Part shown: positions 1-9,264 of the stretch, piece by piece
How positions within the stretch are numbered: the stretch's first letter is position 1
Layout: the number at the start of each line of letters is the position of its first letter
Origin: Acetobacter sp.
GTDB lineage: Bacteria; Pseudomonadota; Alphaproteobacteria; Acetobacterales; Acetobacteraceae
NCBI RefSeq assembly: GCF_022483985.1
Contig: NZ_JAKVME010000001.1
Span: forward strand, 2,356,001-2,420,000
Reading direction: 5' to 3'
DNA length: 64,000 bases
The notes under the pieces: generated by a model
Seen by the model: the letters and a program-made list of their open reading frames with translations, nothing else
Told to the model about the DNA's origin: nothing
Databases searched by the model: none
Program-made: the position numbers and the translations under genes

Positions 1-515
1 ACGGTGGCGTGGTGGTGGCCGTCGCCAGTCTGGCGGCATGGAAATCCCGAATCCACTTTGACGACCTACAGTCGCGTCACCGTTATTCCCCTTTTGACGC
101 ATATCGTCAGAGCAAGCTGGCGAACCTGCTGTTCGGTCAGGAACTGGCCCGTCGGTCCCGAAGTCTGGGATGGAAGATTCATGCCCGCATCGCTCATCCC
201 GGCTGGGCCAGAACGCAGCTTGTCACGAACGGCCCCGGCTCCGGAAAGCAGAATCTGTCCTCATGGATCGTGGAGACGGGCGCCAGCGTCGCCTTTCGCT
301 GGTTCGGCCAGTCCGCCGCTTGTGGCGCCGAGCCGTTCCTGTACGCCGCAGCGTCACCTCTGGCGCATGACGGATGCTATTATGGTCCGGATGGAGCAGG
401 CGAACGCACCGGAAAGACCGACCTGGCCGTCATTCCGTCCTCCGCTCATGATCCCCGTGTCGCGCAACGTCTGTGGGAGGTTTCCGAACGCCTGACAGGC
501 GTTACGTTCGAATAG
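1..515 (+). CDS. Short-chain dehydrogenase/reductase, 3' part (partial)
   Basis: This is the C-terminal part of an SDR oxidoreductase; the reading frame is open to the left window edge, so the start and the N-terminal nucleotide-binding glycine motif are outside. The visible part has the catalytic YxxxK motif (YRQSK, followed by LANLLF), as in retinol-dehydrogenase-like SDRs. The later H-P-G-W segment matches the usual family segment after the active site. The GTG at 9 is simply a valine codon inside the gene. The substrate cannot be told from this part. The stop is at 513-515 and about 280 bases follow before the next gene. Confidence 0.8.
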   Translation, partial: GGVVVAVASLAAWKSRIHFDDLQSRHRYSPFDAYRQSKLANLLFGQELARRSRSLGWKIHARIAHPGWARTQLVTNGPGSGKQNLSSWIVETGASVAFRWFGQSAACGAEPFLYAAASPLAHDGCYYGPDGAGERTGKTDLAVIPSSAHDPRVAQRLWEVSERLTGVTFE

Positions 516-795
516 GAGCGGTCGTCATCACAACACGCCATTCCGACATGCTTGCAGGGCGCACACCGTAACGACACTCCGTAATCTCAGGGTTCATGAG
601 CCGTTTCCGAACCATCCACCGGCACACAAACCGGCAAACAAAACAGAAGCCTCGCATCGCCTTCTGAAAAGGTGATTTCCTGAAAGGCTTTTAGACCCCC
701 CGCCAGAAACCTGCCGTGCTACATCCTGTTCAACAGAAAACGCCCTTCCAGACACAAGACATGCGGATGTAGCTTCCGGGCAGTCAGGGGAAAAC

Positions 796-1794
796 ATGAT
801 TCCTTTTTCGGTTCTCGACCTGTCCCTCATTACACAGGGCGCGACCCTGGCCGACGCCTATCGCAACACCATGGACCTTGCGCGGCTGGCGGACGGGCTG
901 GGATTCAGGCGCTACTGGCTGGCCGAGCACCACTCCATGCCCGGCATCGCCTCCGCCGCGACCGCCATTCTCATCGGACAGGTCGCCGGCGTGACGCGGC
1001 AGATCCGGGTCGGTTCCGGCGGGATCATGTTGCCCAATCATTCTCCGCTGGTTGTGGCGGAACAGTTCGGCACGCTCGAAACGCTGTTTCCCGGTAGGAT
1101 TGATCTCGGGCTGGGTCGTGCGCCCGGTGCGGACCAGCGCACCGCCAGGGCCCTACGCAGAGACCCGCATGCGCCTGACCGCTTTCCTGAAGACGTCGTG
1201 GAACTGCTGCATTACTTCGAACCCGCAGACAACACTCCCCATGCCGTGCGCGCCATACCCGGCTGTGGCCTGCGCGTGCCGGTCTGGATTCTCGGCTCGT
1301 CACTGTTTTCAGCCGTTCTCGCCGCCAGACTGGGCCTACCCTACGCGTTTGCCTCGCACTTCGCTCCGGCCCAGATGGAAGAGGCGATTGCGCTCTACCG
1401 TCACCGTTTCGAGCCGTCTGATCGGTGCGCCAGCCCGCATGTCATGCTGACCGTCAACATGGTGCTGGCCGATGACGCCGCCGAGGCCGGAACACTGGTC
1501 ACATCCCTGTATCAGTATTTTCTGGCGTTGCGGCGTGGGCACCCCACCACTTTCCCGCCACCGGATGCCGGACTGGAAGCCAGACTGTCGTCACAGGAAC
1601 TGGCCATGCTCCAGCACACCCTGTCCTGCACGTTTACGGGTTCACAAGAAACGGCTCTGCCGCGCCTGACGGAATTTCTCCGGCGTCATCGTCCCGATGA
1701 GCTGATGATGGCTTTTCCGCTTTACGACCATGCGGCCCGTCGGCGTTCCGTGGAACTGGCCGCCGGGCTACCGTCGCCTGTGGCTGCTTTCTGA
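796..1794 (+). CDS. Luciferase-like flavin-dependent monooxygenase (LLM class)
   Basis: A 332-residue protein of the bacterial luciferase-like, FMNH2/F420-type oxidoreductase superfamily, MsnO8/YhbW-like branch. Seen in the sequence: an N-terminal SxLDLS strand, the WLAEHH segment near residue 42, a [14 protein letters not shown] segment and [11 protein letters not shown], all hallmarks of this TIM-barrel family. Length is normal. The start ATG has a good ribosome site (AGGGGAAAAC). The natural substrate of such proteins is mostly unknown. It stands alone, convergent with the HIT gene, and its stop codon is overlapped by a T/A-rich imperfect palindrome that may help end transcription. Confidence 0.85.
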   Translation: MIPFSVLDLSLITQGATLADAYRNTMDLARLADGLGFRRYWLAEHHSMPGIASAATAILIGQVAGVTRQIRVGSGGIMLPNHSPLVVAEQFGTLETLFPGRIDLGLGRAPGADQRTARALRRDPHAPDRFPEDVVELLHYFEPADNTPHAVRAIPGCGLRVPVWILGSSLFSAVLAARLGLPYAFASHFAPAQMEEAIALYRHRFEPSDRCASPHVMLTVNMVLADDAAEAGTLVTSLYQYFLALRRGHPTTFPPPDAGLEARLSSQELAMLQHTLSCTFTGSQETALPRLTEFLRRHRPDELMMAFPLYDHAARRRSVELAAGLPSPVAAF

Positions 1795-1812
1795 AGTTTT
1801 TGAAAAAGCTTC
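1793..1812 (+). repeat. T/A-rich palindromic repeat, possible terminator
   Basis: GAAGTTTTTGAAAAAGCTTC is an imperfect inverted repeat that overlaps the stop codon of the monooxygenase gene. A related sequence lies at 56671-56697 after yqgE. The two share AGTTTTTGAWAAAGCTT. It may be a dispersed intergenic repeat, a terminator, or both. Confidence 0.4.
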
Positions 1813-1892
1813 GCCAAGTAGCCTTCTATCCAAAAAGGGCCAGACGAGGCAGGAAAGCGGCTTTCCTGCCCTCATGATCCCTCCGGACACAG

Positions 1893-2270
1893 TCACTCGG
1901 CCAGCATGGCACCCAGAGAACCGCCGCCCAGCAGATGCACATGGAAATGCGGCACTTCCTGACCGGCATTCTCACCGACATTGCCGATCAGACGGTAGCC
2001 CGGAGCATCAAGATCAAACTGGCGGGCAATGTCGCCCACGGCCCGGTTGAACGCGACGATCTCCTTGTCACTCGCCCGCTGGCTGAAATCAGCGAATGAA
2101 ATATAGGGGCCTTTTGGGATCACCAGAACATGCACCGGCGCTTTCGGCGCGATGTCATGGAAGGCGAGAACCATGTCATTCTCAAAGACCTTTCTGCACG
2201 GGATGTCCCCACGCAGAATCTTCGCGAAGATATTGTCGGGATCATATTTCCCGATACCGCTGACCGCCAT
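1893..2270 (-). CDS. HIT family nucleotide hydrolase (HinT-like)
   Basis: A 125-residue histidine-triad protein, probably a purine nucleoside phosphoramidase of the HinT/PKCI group. The triad HFHVHLLGG is seen with histidines at 108, 110 and 112. The N-terminal DNIFAKILRGDIPC and the central APVHVLVIPK segments are typical. Length fits the family. The ribosome site GGGGAG sits just before the ATG. The gene follows hisE on the same strand, as HIT genes often do near histidine genes, but a 106-bp palindromic element separates them, and its end nearly touches the ribosome site. Confidence 0.92.
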   Translation of the reverse strand: MAVSGIGKYDPDNIFAKILRGDIPCRKVFENDMVLAFHDIAPKAPVHVLVIPKGPYISFADFSQRASDKEIVAFNRAVGDIARQFDLDAPGYRLIGNVGENAGQEVPHFHVHLLGGGSLGAMLAE

Positions 2271-2281
2271 GTGTGTCTCCC

Positions 2282-2387
2282 CTAGAGCAGCATCCGTTCA
2301 GAATGGGCCACGGATGCCGTTCTAACTCATTGTTATCGAGCGATTTTATCCGACCAGACATTTCCGTCTGATCGGATGCCGCTCTAG
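2282..2387. repeat. 106-bp intergenic palindromic element (copy 1)
   Basis: The ends are inverted repeats: CTAGAGCAGCATCCG at 2282-2296 and CGGATGCCGCTCTAG at 2373-2387, matching at 14 of 15 positions. Inside are two further hairpins: GCATCCGT with ACGGATGC, and ATCCGACCAGAC with GTCTGATCGGAT. A diverged second copy, in inverse orientation, lies at 49854-49953. No coding potential is seen. It is probably a MITE-like or REP-like dispersed element. Confidence 0.7.
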
Positions 2388-2408
2388 TCCCCGGCAGGTC
2401 CGTGTCCG

Positions 2409-2918
2409 TTACTGACGTGGACGGGATGCCTTTTCCGCGATGCCGCTCGTGCCTTCACGACGCTGAAGCTCCGCCCAGACTTCAGCAGGCGTCACACCCG
2501 CATCCACCCAGAGAACAATCAGGTGATAAAGCACATCCGCGCTTTCCCCAATCAGCTCCTGCGTGCGTCCCGCAACGGCCTCGATCAGACATTCGACAGC
2601 TTCTTCCCCAAACTTCTGCGCCACCTTGCTCGTGCCGCGTGACAGCAGCCGGGCTGAATGGCTGGTCGAAGGGTCAGTGCCCCGTCGGCTGAGCACCACA
2701 TCGAAAAGCCTGTCGAGAACAGACGCATCAATCAGCCCGCTCTCCGGCTTTGGAAAAGCGACCTGCCTGCCACCACGGTTATTCCGTTTTTTCAGATCAG
2801 CCGGAGAGGACGCCGTCACATCCGCCCTCTTCCGAGTCGCGTCAGACTTGCCGCTGGTCCGCTGCTTCTTGGCCGGCGCCTCTTTGGTCACGTTTTTCTT
2901 GGTCGGTGTCTTTGCCAT
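2409..2918 (-). CDS. hisE: Phosphoribosyl-ATP pyrophosphatase with basic N-terminal extension
   Basis: HisE hydrolyses phosphoribosyl-ATP to phosphoribosyl-AMP in histidine synthesis. The catalytic all-alpha NTP-PPase domain covers about residues 65-165, with the metal-binding motifs KFGEEAVE and ESADVLYH. At 169 residues it is longer than the usual roughly 105: the first 55 or so residues are a lysine/arginine/alanine/threonine-rich, probably disordered tail. The start lies 11 bases after the hisF stop, so it is last in the his operon. A shorter protein from an internal start cannot be excluded, but no internal Met precedes the domain. Confidence 0.92.
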   Translation of the reverse strand: MAKTPTKKNVTKEAPAKKQRTSGKSDATRKRADVTASSPADLKKRNNRGGRQVAFPKPESGLIDASVLDRLFDVVLSRRGTDPSTSHSARLLSRGTSKVAQKFGEEAVECLIEAVAGRTQELIGESADVLYHLIVLWVDAGVTPAEVWAELQRREGTSGIAEKASRPRQ

Positions 2919-2929
2919 GATCTTCCCGG

Positions 2930-3712
2930 TCAGTAGCCGAAATCGAGTGTTTCAAGGGGCGGGCGCACAGGCAGCCCGGCATCCGCCAGAGCCTGCTTCA
3001 CCTGTGGAACGGTGAATTGTCCAAAATGAAAGACGCTGGCCGCCAGCAAGCCCGTTGCACCGGCCTGCGCTCCTTCCACAAAATGCTCCAGAGCCCCGAC
3101 GCCGCCGGACGCCACCACGGGTAGCCGGACAGCCGTATTGACGGCTCGCAGCAGATCAAGGTCGAAACCGGAGCGTGTGCCGTCACGATCCATGGATGTC
3201 AGGAGAATCTCACCCGCGCCACGCGCCGCGACATCCCTGCACCAGTCCACCACATCAATGCCGGTCGGGGTGCGGCCACCATGAGTATAGACTTCCCAGC
3301 CGCCCCTGCCATCCGAGCGGGCGTCAACACCGACCACCACGCACTGGCTGCCGAACTTGTTCGCAGCTTCATTGATCAGCTCAGGACGCTGCACCGCCGC
3401 CGAGTTCATGGCGCATTTGTCGGCGCCCGCCAGCAGCAACCGACGCATGTCACCCGTCGTGCGTACGCCGCCCCCAACCGTCAGCGGCAGGAAGATACGT
3501 TCCGCCGTGCGGCTCACCACGTCCAGAATGGTGTCCCGGTCTTCATGACTGGCGGTGATGTCGAGAAAAGTCAGTTCGTCCGCGCCCGCCGCGTCATAAA
3601 CGGCAGCCTGCTCCACAGGATCACCCGCATCGCGAAGCGAGACGAAGTTGACGCCCTTCACCACGCGCCCGTTCTTCACGTCCAGACAGGGAATGACGCG
3701 CAGTTTCAGCAT
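2930..3712 (-). CDS. hisF: Imidazole glycerol phosphate synthase, cyclase subunit
   Basis: HisF closes the imidazole ring, using ammonia delivered by HisH, to give IGP and AICAR. The 260-residue (beta-alpha)8 barrel begins [20 protein letters not shown], has the first-half phosphate site LTVGGGVR and second-half sites near TSMDRDGT and ASGGVG. The catalytic Asp of CLDVK and the later Asp of SMDRDG are present. The start overlaps the stop of the hisA-containing gene by one base, showing tight coupling. Length is normal. Confidence 0.97.
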   Translation of the reverse strand: MLKLRVIPCLDVKNGRVVKGVNFVSLRDAGDPVEQAAVYDAAGADELTFLDITASHEDRDTILDVVSRTAERIFLPLTVGGGVRTTGDMRRLLLAGADKCAMNSAAVQRPELINEAANKFGSQCVVVGVDARSDGRGGWEVYTHGGRTPTGIDVVDWCRDVAARGAGEILLTSMDRDGTRSGFDLDLLRAVNTAVRLPVVASGGVGALEHFVEGAQAGATGLLAASVFHFGQFTVPQVKQALADAGLPVRPPLETLDFGY

Positions 3713-5052
3713 CAGGACAGAACTCTCAACGCATCCGCAGGAGAGATGCGTCCGTCATAAAGCGCCCGTCCGACGATCACACCTTCAATCCCCGGCACAT
3801 CAGCCGCGACACGCCGCAGCGCCGCCAGATCATCGAGCGAGCCGACACCGCCGCTGGCAATCACTGGGACCGAAACAGTCTGCGCCAGTTGCGCCGTCTG
3901 TTCGAGGTCCAGCCCCTGCAACATGCCGTCACGGGTGATCTCGGTGAAAATGATCGCCGCCACGCCAGCATCCTGCATCCGCAGACCAAGGTCGGTGGCC
4001 TGCATGTCAGACACTTCGGCCCACCCTTCCGTCGCGACGAGCCCCATACGGGCGTCGATCCCGGCCATGATCCGTCCGGGGAACAGACGGCAGGCCTCTT
4101 TCACAAGATCGGGATTCTTCACGGCTACCGACCCGAGAATCACACGGGAAATCCCGGCTTCCAGCCAGCTTTCTATCCCGGCCAGATCACGCAGCCCACC
4201 GCCAAGCTGCACCGGCACCTTCGCATTCGCGACGATCTGCTTCACGGCGTCACTGTTGGCGGACCGTCCCGCGAACGCGCCGTTCAGATCCACAACGTGC
4301 AGCCAGTTGAAACCGGCCGCGCACCAGGCCCGCGCCTGCGCGCCAGGATCATCCGAATAGACCGTTGCATCATCCATCTCGCCACGACGCAGACGGACGC
4401 AGGCGCCGTCCTTGAGGTCGATCGCGGGATAGAGGGTGAGAGCGCGGGCGGTCATATCGGCAGGCTTTCCATGATCGGGTTCACAAGCCTCCTCATTCTG
4501 GAGGAGACGACTATTTTCCTGAAGACGTTTGAAGAAATAATGCCCGCGCACCATCCGGCCGTCACCCGCCGCATAGTAAGGATTGACGCCCCACTGCTCA
4601 AATCCGAGGTTCCGGAAAAGCATCATCGCGGCAGTCTGGGTCTCGCGCACATCCAGATTGAGGACCTGATACCCCATGGCTCTGGCCGCTTTGATGATCT
4701 CCTCGATCAGCAGACGGCCAAGGCCGATCCCCCGTGCGTAGGGCGCAATGTGAAACTGCGTGACGCTGGCGATCATCGCCTGCGCTTCATTACTGCGGGA
4801 CGGCCTAACCATCTGGGCCGACCCCACGATAAGACCGTCCTGCCGCGCCACGAACAGCAGACGCTCCGGCACCAGAAGGATGCCACGGAAATACCGTTCA
4901 AGGACCGATCGCCCCTGCGGACGGACCCACGCAAAGCCGCCCCCACCAAGAATGGACGCATCCACACACTCGCACAGGGCGGGGAGATCATCCTCATTCA
5001 ACGTCTGAATGCGTTCAGCCGTCAGTCCCGGTGTGCCCGCCTCACCACTCAT
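3712..5052 (-). CDS. hisA: GNAT acetyltransferase-HisA fusion protein
   Basis: One open frame of 446 residues joins two domains. Residues about 10-180 form a GNAT N-acetyltransferase, with the acetyl-CoA loop RGIGLGRLL and the following [20 protein letters not shown] segment. Residues 200-446 are complete HisA, phosphoribosylformimino-AICAR-P isomerase, with [16 protein letters not shown] and [11 protein letters not shown]. HisA is normally about 245 residues alone. Methionine 200 (ATG at 4453-4455) begins a standard HisA and has GGAAAG nine bases upstream, so separate HisA could also be made by internal initiation. The start overlaps the hisH stop by one base. The role of the GNAT half is unknown. 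Confidence 0.9.
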   Translation of the reverse strand: MSGEAGTPGLTAERIQTLNEDDLPALCECVDASILGGGGFAWVRPQGRSVLERYFRGILLVPERLLFVARQDGLIVGSAQMVRPSRSNEAQAMIASVTQFHIAPYARGIGLGRLLIEEIIKAARAMGYQVLNLDVRETQTAAMMLFRNLGFEQWGVNPYYAAGDGRMVRGHYFFKRLQENSRLLQNEEACEPDHGKPADMTARALTLYPAIDLKDGACVRLRRGEMDDATVYSDDPGAQARAWCAAGFNWLHVVDLNGAFAGRSANSDAVKQIVANAKVPVQLGGGLRDLAGIESWLEAGISRVILGSVAVKNPDLVKEACRLFPGRIMAGIDARMGLVATEGWAEVSDMQATDLGLRMQDAGVAAIIFTEITRDGMLQGLDLEQTAQLAQTVSVPVIASGGVGSLDDLAALRRVAADVPGIEGVIVGRALYDGRISPADALRVLS

Positions 5053-5711
5053 CAGAGCGCCCCATCCGGCGTCCAGTGCAGGAAGTTGGCCAGAATACGC
5101 AGGCCGACCGTCTGGCTTTTCTCGACATGGAACTGCGTGCCGGCCCTGTTGCCACGCGCCACGATTGCCGGAACCGCGCCACCGTAATCGGTCGTCGCCA
5201 GCAATTCCTCCTCCCGCGCGCCTGTCAGCGCATAGGAATGAACGAAATAGCCGTGCGGACGGTGACCAAGCCCTTCCGTCAACGGATGCGGACGGGAAAA
5301 GGCCAGTTCGTTCCAGCCCATCTGCGGCAGCCGCAGACCCGCTGCTTCCATCGGCGCGATTTCTCCGCCAATCCAGCCGAGCCCGTCCGTCACGCCGTGC
5401 TCAAGACCGCGCTGCGCCATCAACTGCATGCCGACGCAGATTCCAAGGAATGGCGTCCCTCTGCCCACAGCCGTATCCAGAGCCGACCGGAGGCCGTCAA
5501 CTGCCGCCAGTCCTTTGGCGCAATCCGCGAACGCGCCCTGCCCCGGCAGCACGATCCGGTCGGCCTCCAGAACCTGCCCGGGATCGCTGGTGATCACGAC
5601 AGTCGCCGATACCCCGGAAAGACGGGCGGCTTCCTCAAGAGCACGCGCAGCCGACGCCAGGTTGCCACCGTCATAATCAATGACGACAACAGACTGATGA
5701 GCCACCCGCAC
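5052..5711 (-). CDS. hisH: Imidazole glycerol phosphate synthase, glutamine amidotransferase subunit
   Basis: HisH is a class I glutaminase feeding ammonia to HisF. The 219-residue protein shows VVVIDYDGGNL at the N-terminus, the oxyanion region LPGQGAF, the nucleophile in GICVGMQLM (Cys 92) and the C-terminal GTQFHVEKSQ segment that carries the catalytic His and Glu. Length is close to family normal. It sits between the DUF2628 gene (two-base gap) and the hisA fusion (one-base overlap). Confidence 0.96.
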   Translation of the reverse strand: MRVAHQSVVVIDYDGGNLASAARALEEAARLSGVSATVVITSDPGQVLEADRIVLPGQGAFADCAKGLAAVDGLRSALDTAVGRGTPFLGICVGMQLMAQRGLEHGVTDGLGWIGGEIAPMEAAGLRLPQMGWNELAFSRPHPLTEGLGHRPHGYFVHSYALTGAREEELLATTDYGGAVPAIVARGNRAGTQFHVEKSQTVGLRILANFLHWTPDGAL

Positions 5712-5713
5712 GA

Positions 5714-6163
5714 TCAGCCCCTCCTTGCGAAAGCGGTCGCAAACGGGTCGGGAATGGAATTCCCCGAAACTGGAGACGGAACTGCCCGCCCGGCATCTCC
5801 AGCCCGATCCATATAACGCAAAAGCGCCGCCTCCTGATCCGGCCCGACAACCGTACCAGCTTCCCTATATCCCTTCAGCCGAAGCTCCCATTCCATCAGT
5901 TCCGCACTGAACGTCGCTAGCGCAAGGCGTGCGGGAAGCATCAGTGCGGGCACAATCCAGAGCTTTCCCAGCAGAGCAGTCAGAATGACGGATGCCGAGA
6001 GGAACAGGCTGCCTGAGATCCACGCGCCTGACCACATCAGGGCGATGCCACCCAGAAACAGCACATTCCACCGGAATGTCTGCTGTACCAGCACAGGCAG
6101 CCGGTCCCTGTTCCGTTTCCCGACACTTCCCTCTCCGGGCAGCCAGACTGAAAACACCTTCAC
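5714..6163 (-). CDS. DUF2628-like membrane protein of the his operon
   Basis: A 149-residue membrane protein of unknown function. The N-terminus has a short MKVFSVWLP strand-like segment, then two to three hydrophobic stretches at about residues 33-58 and 60-85 and a polar tail. A DUF2628 gene between hisB and hisH is a recurrent arrangement in alphaproteobacteria, which supports the family call. It overlaps hisB by four bases (ATGA) and is two bases from hisH, so it is co-translated with them. No enzymatic motif is visible. Confidence 0.75.
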   Translation of the reverse strand: MKVFSVWLPGEGSVGKRNRDRLPVLVQQTFRWNVLFLGGIALMWSGAWISGSLFLSASVILTALLGKLWIVPALMLPARLALATFSAELMEWELRLKGYREAGTVVGPDQEAALLRYMDRAGDAGRAVPSPVSGNSIPDPFATAFARRG

Positions 6164-6756
6164 AGGACCCCCTTGGTGGATGGAATGAGACCCGCCGCAC
6201 GCTCGTCAAATTCGACCGCCATCCGCAACGCCCGCGCCGTCGCCTTGTAGGCGCTTTCAGCGATATGATGGCTGTTACGCCCGGTTTTCTGCGTCACATG
6301 AAGCGTGATCATGGCCGCCATGGAAAAAGCCCGGAAAAACTCCTCAAACAGCTCCGTGTCCATGACCCCGATCTTTTCCGTCGGGAACGTCACAGACCAC
6401 GCCAGGAACGGCCGTCCGGACAGGTCCACCACCACTTCCGCCAAGGCTTCGTCCAGAGGCACCAGCGCATGACCAAACCGACGCACGCCACGCTTGTCAC
6501 CAAGCGCCTGCCTTACAGCCTGCCCGAGCGCAATGCCGACATCCTCGACCGTATGGTGAAAATCCACTTCCAGATCGCCTTTTGCAGCAATCTCGATATC
6601 CAGCATTCCATGCCGTGCCAGTGCCGTCAGCATGTGATCAAAAAAACCAATGCCGGTGCTGACCTTTGCTTCACCCTTGCCATCCAGATTGACGGCGACA
6701 CGGATGTCGGTCTCGGCGGTTACACGATGCAGGGAGGCGGTGCGGATTTCAGTCAT
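6160..6756 (-). CDS. hisB: Imidazoleglycerol-phosphate dehydratase
   Basis: HisB dehydrates imidazole glycerol phosphate to imidazole acetol phosphate. The 198-residue protein has the repeated metal-binding motifs FFDHM...ARHG and [20 protein letters not shown], then [15 protein letters not shown] and [15 protein letters not shown] at the C-terminus. I chose the ATG at 6756 because [11 protein letters not shown] aligns with the family start. An in-frame ATG at 6858 would add 34 unconserved residues. Neither has a strong ribosome site. Only the monofunctional dehydratase is present, without the phosphatase domain found in enterobacteria. Confidence 0.93.
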   Translation of the reverse strand: MTEIRTASLHRVTAETDIRVAVNLDGKGEAKVSTGIGFFDHMLTALARHGMLDIEIAAKGDLEVDFHHTVEDVGIALGQAVRQALGDKRGVRRFGHALVPLDEALAEVVVDLSGRPFLAWSVTFPTEKIGVMDTELFEEFFRAFSMAAMITLHVTQKTGRNSHHIAESAYKATARALRMAVEFDERAAGLIPSTKGVL

Positions 6757-6876
6757 GGGCGCTACTGATACAGGAGGAAGGCCGGAAACGCCATTGGTTC
6801 GCTCCTGTTTCTGTCCATGTTCCGCAGTGTCGCCACTTACACCACGAACAGAATCCATAAGCCGGGGAGCCCCAAT

Positions 6877-9264
6877 TCAGATGGCGGGTGACAGATTCTC
6901 AAGAGAAGCGATCAGTCTGGACGCCTGAGGCTCCGGCATCGGGCGTCCGAGCAGGAAGCCCTGCATCTCGTCACATCCATGCTCCGTCAGCAGGGAGAGC
7001 TGCGCGCCGGTTTCGATACCTTCCGCCGTCACCCGCAGCTTGAGCTTGTGACTCATCACAATGATGGACTCCACGATGGTCCACGCATTGGGGTCATTGG
7101 TGATCTTGTTGATGAAGGAACGATCCACCTTCACCTTGTCGAATGGAAAATTGTGGAGGTAGGCGAGGCTGGAATAGCCGGTTCCAAAATCGTCCAGCGC
7201 CACACGAACCCCGAGCGCCCGCAAATCCCGGACCAGAGCCAGCGCCTTGGGCACATCCTCCATCAACAGCGTTTCAGTCACTTCCAACTCAAGACGGGCA
7301 GGCTCCAAGCCTGTTTCCTCAAGGGTTTTCATGACCACATTGACCAGATCAACACGCTGGAACTGGGTCGGGGAAAGGTTGACGGCAATACTGACGTCCG
7401 ACTGCCACCCGGCCGCCACCATGCAGGCCGTCTTCAGCACCCATTCACCCAGTGGCACAATCAATCCGGTTTCCTCGGCCAGAGGAATGAAGCGATCCGG
7501 CGAAATCATTCCCCGCTCAGGATGAGGCCACCGCGCCAGCGCCTCAAAACCCGTAATGACGCCAGCGACATTGAACAGCGGCTGATAATAGATCTGCAAC
7601 TCATTCCGACCCAGCGCCGCACGCAGATCAAGCTCAAGATCATGCCGCTCCCGGACGGCCGTCTCCATACCCGTCTGAAATTCGTAAACCTGCCCCTTGC
7701 CTTTGATTTTCGCCTGATACATGGCGATATCAGCGTTTTTCAGAACCATCTGGGCCGTATCGCCATCGCGCGGACAAAGAGCGACACCGATACTGACGCC
7801 GACATAAACATCATGCCCGGCCAGCGTGAAAGGCTGCCACAGGCAGCCAATCAGCCTTTTCGCCAGATGGATCGCATCTTCCACATTCGCCACCGAACGC
7901 AGGACGATCACAAATTCATCGCCGCCCAGACGGGCGAGGTAATCCGTATCCCGCAACTGCGCCTGAAAGCGGACAGCCACTTCCTTGAGAAGCATGTCGC
8001 CCGCATGATGGCCAAGGGAATCATTGACTGCCTTGAAGCCATCGAGATCAAGCCCGAGCACGGCAGATTCCAGACCGTTCTTCAGGGCGTGCTCAATAAC
8101 CTGACCCAGCACATTCTCCAGACCCCGGCGATTGGGCAGGGACGTCAGGGTGTCATGCATCGCAAGATAACGGATGTAATCCTCCGCCGCCTTGCGTTCC
8201 GTCACGTCACGAATGGCGACCACCGTGGCCTGCCCATCGACATAAGGCACCTCACGGGACAGCACTTCCACAGGAATGCGTCGCCCGGCCGGTCCCAGCA
8301 GTTCAAGCTGCTCAGGTGCGCCAACCCGCTCCGCCAGCGCGGAAGCCGTGTCCTTCTTCTCCCCGAAACCACCGGCAAAAAGATCGGGAACCTTCAGAAG
8401 TTTGATGTCATTCAGATCCAGACCGGTCATGTCGAGAATGCTCTGGTTGGCATCCATCACCACGTTGTCACGACTGATCAGAATGCCCTCGAACGTGCCG
8501 TCGGCAAGATGACGCATCCGCGCCCCTTCCCGCTGCTGGGACGTGGCGACACGGATATCCAGCAGGGACGCGATGCAGAGAAGAAACACCATCGCCAGAC
8601 CCCCTGACAGACACAGGACGGACAGCGGGGAAAACAGGGCGCTGTCTGGCGTCTGGATGACGGTAAGCCACTGATCGAACGGCAGGATGGAGCCCATGGA
8701 CCCGAGCGGAACCAGAGCCAGCGTGAACGCCAGCAGGATACTGGCAGTCAGACGCGGACGACTCGCCAGAGGGTTGCCAAGCTCCCAGAAGGCAAACGCG
8801 CACAGCGTGGCGCCAGCAACCAGCACGCCGAGCACGACTGAAAGATCATATGCCAGCGTGGCGGGACTGACTGTCGCCACCAGAATGTCAAAAGCCGAAA
8901 ACGCCAGACCGAACGCCAGAAGCGCGCCGGACATGATGACGGTTTTGATGGAGCGCCGGACATCCAGATAAAGATAGGCCGCAATCACAGCAAAACCGAA
9001 GATCAGGAAACCCGTGATCTCCGTTGTCGGTTGAGGAATCGTGCCGGAAAGATTGGGATAGGTCGACCAGAACGTATCAAAAAAGATCGTCAGGTCAGCA
9101 ACGGAAACAAACAGGGAAAACAGCAGCGCCCTGCCCGTAAGCGACCATGTTTTTCTGGAGAGAAAGAAGATCGCCAGCGCCGCAAACAGAAACGCCTGCA
9201 GAATCACCGTCATATGCGAACGAACGTGCTGCTCACTGAGAAGAAATGTAAACAGCCGTTCCAT
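6877..9264 (-). CDS. Membrane GGDEF-EAL diguanylate cyclase/phosphodiesterase
   Basis: A 795-residue c-di-GMP enzyme. About seven hydrophobic helices fill residues 15-240, a PAS domain follows (about 250-360), then GGDEF and EAL domains. The GGDEF signature is intact at 447-451, and an inhibitory I-site RDTD sits five residues before it (438-441). The EAL domain is also intact: EAL at 574-576, NLSPTQF, EVTE, DDFGTGYSSL at 691-700, KVDRSF, AEGIET and QGFLLGRP. It could therefore both make and break c-di-GMP. It lies on the same strand just upstream of hisB (about 120 bases to the chosen hisB start), so shared transcription is possible. Confidence 0.94.
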   Translation of the reverse strand: MERLFTFLLSEQHVRSHMTVILQAFLFAALAIFFLSRKTWSLTGRALLFSLFVSVADLTIFFDTFWSTYPNLSGTIPQPTTEITGFLIFGFAVIAAYLYLDVRRSIKTVIMSGALLAFGLAFSAFDILVATVSPATLAYDLSVVLGVLVAGATLCAFAFWELGNPLASRPRLTASILLAFTLALVPLGSMGSILPFDQWLTVIQTPDSALFSPLSVLCLSGGLAMVFLLCIASLLDIRVATSQQREGARMRHLADGTFEGILISRDNVVMDANQSILDMTGLDLNDIKLLKVPDLFAGGFGEKKDTASALAERVGAPEQLELLGPAGRRIPVEVLSREVPYVDGQATVVAIRDVTERKAAEDYIRYLAMHDTLTSLPNRRGLENVLGQVIEHALKNGLESAVLGLDLDGFKAVNDSLGHHAGDMLLKEVAVRFQAQLRDTDYLARLGGDEFVIVLRSVANVEDAIHLAKRLIGCLWQPFTLAGHDVYVGVSIGVALCPRDGDTAQMVLKNADIAMYQAKIKGKGQVYEFQTGMETAVRERHDLELDLRAALGRNELQIYYQPLFNVAGVITGFEALARWPHPERGMISPDRFIPLAEETGLIVPLGEWVLKTACMVAAGWQSDVSIAVNLSPTQFQRVDLVNVVMKTLEETGLEPARLELEVTETLLMEDVPKALALVRDLRALGVRVALDDFGTGYSSLAYLHNFPFDKVKVDRSFINKITNDPNAWTIVESIIVMSHKLKLRVTAEGIETGAQLSLLTEHGCDEMQGFLLGRPMPEPQASRLIASLENLSPAI

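Noticed and set aside
3889..5187. 432-codon frame antisense to the hisA fusion
   Set aside because: High GC gives long antisense frames in strong genes; this one has no recognisable domain, and the sense gene is certain.
6979..8607. 542-codon frame antisense to the GGDEF-EAL gene
   Set aside because: A reading-frame shadow of a conserved gene, rich in His/Arg/Gln with no domain.
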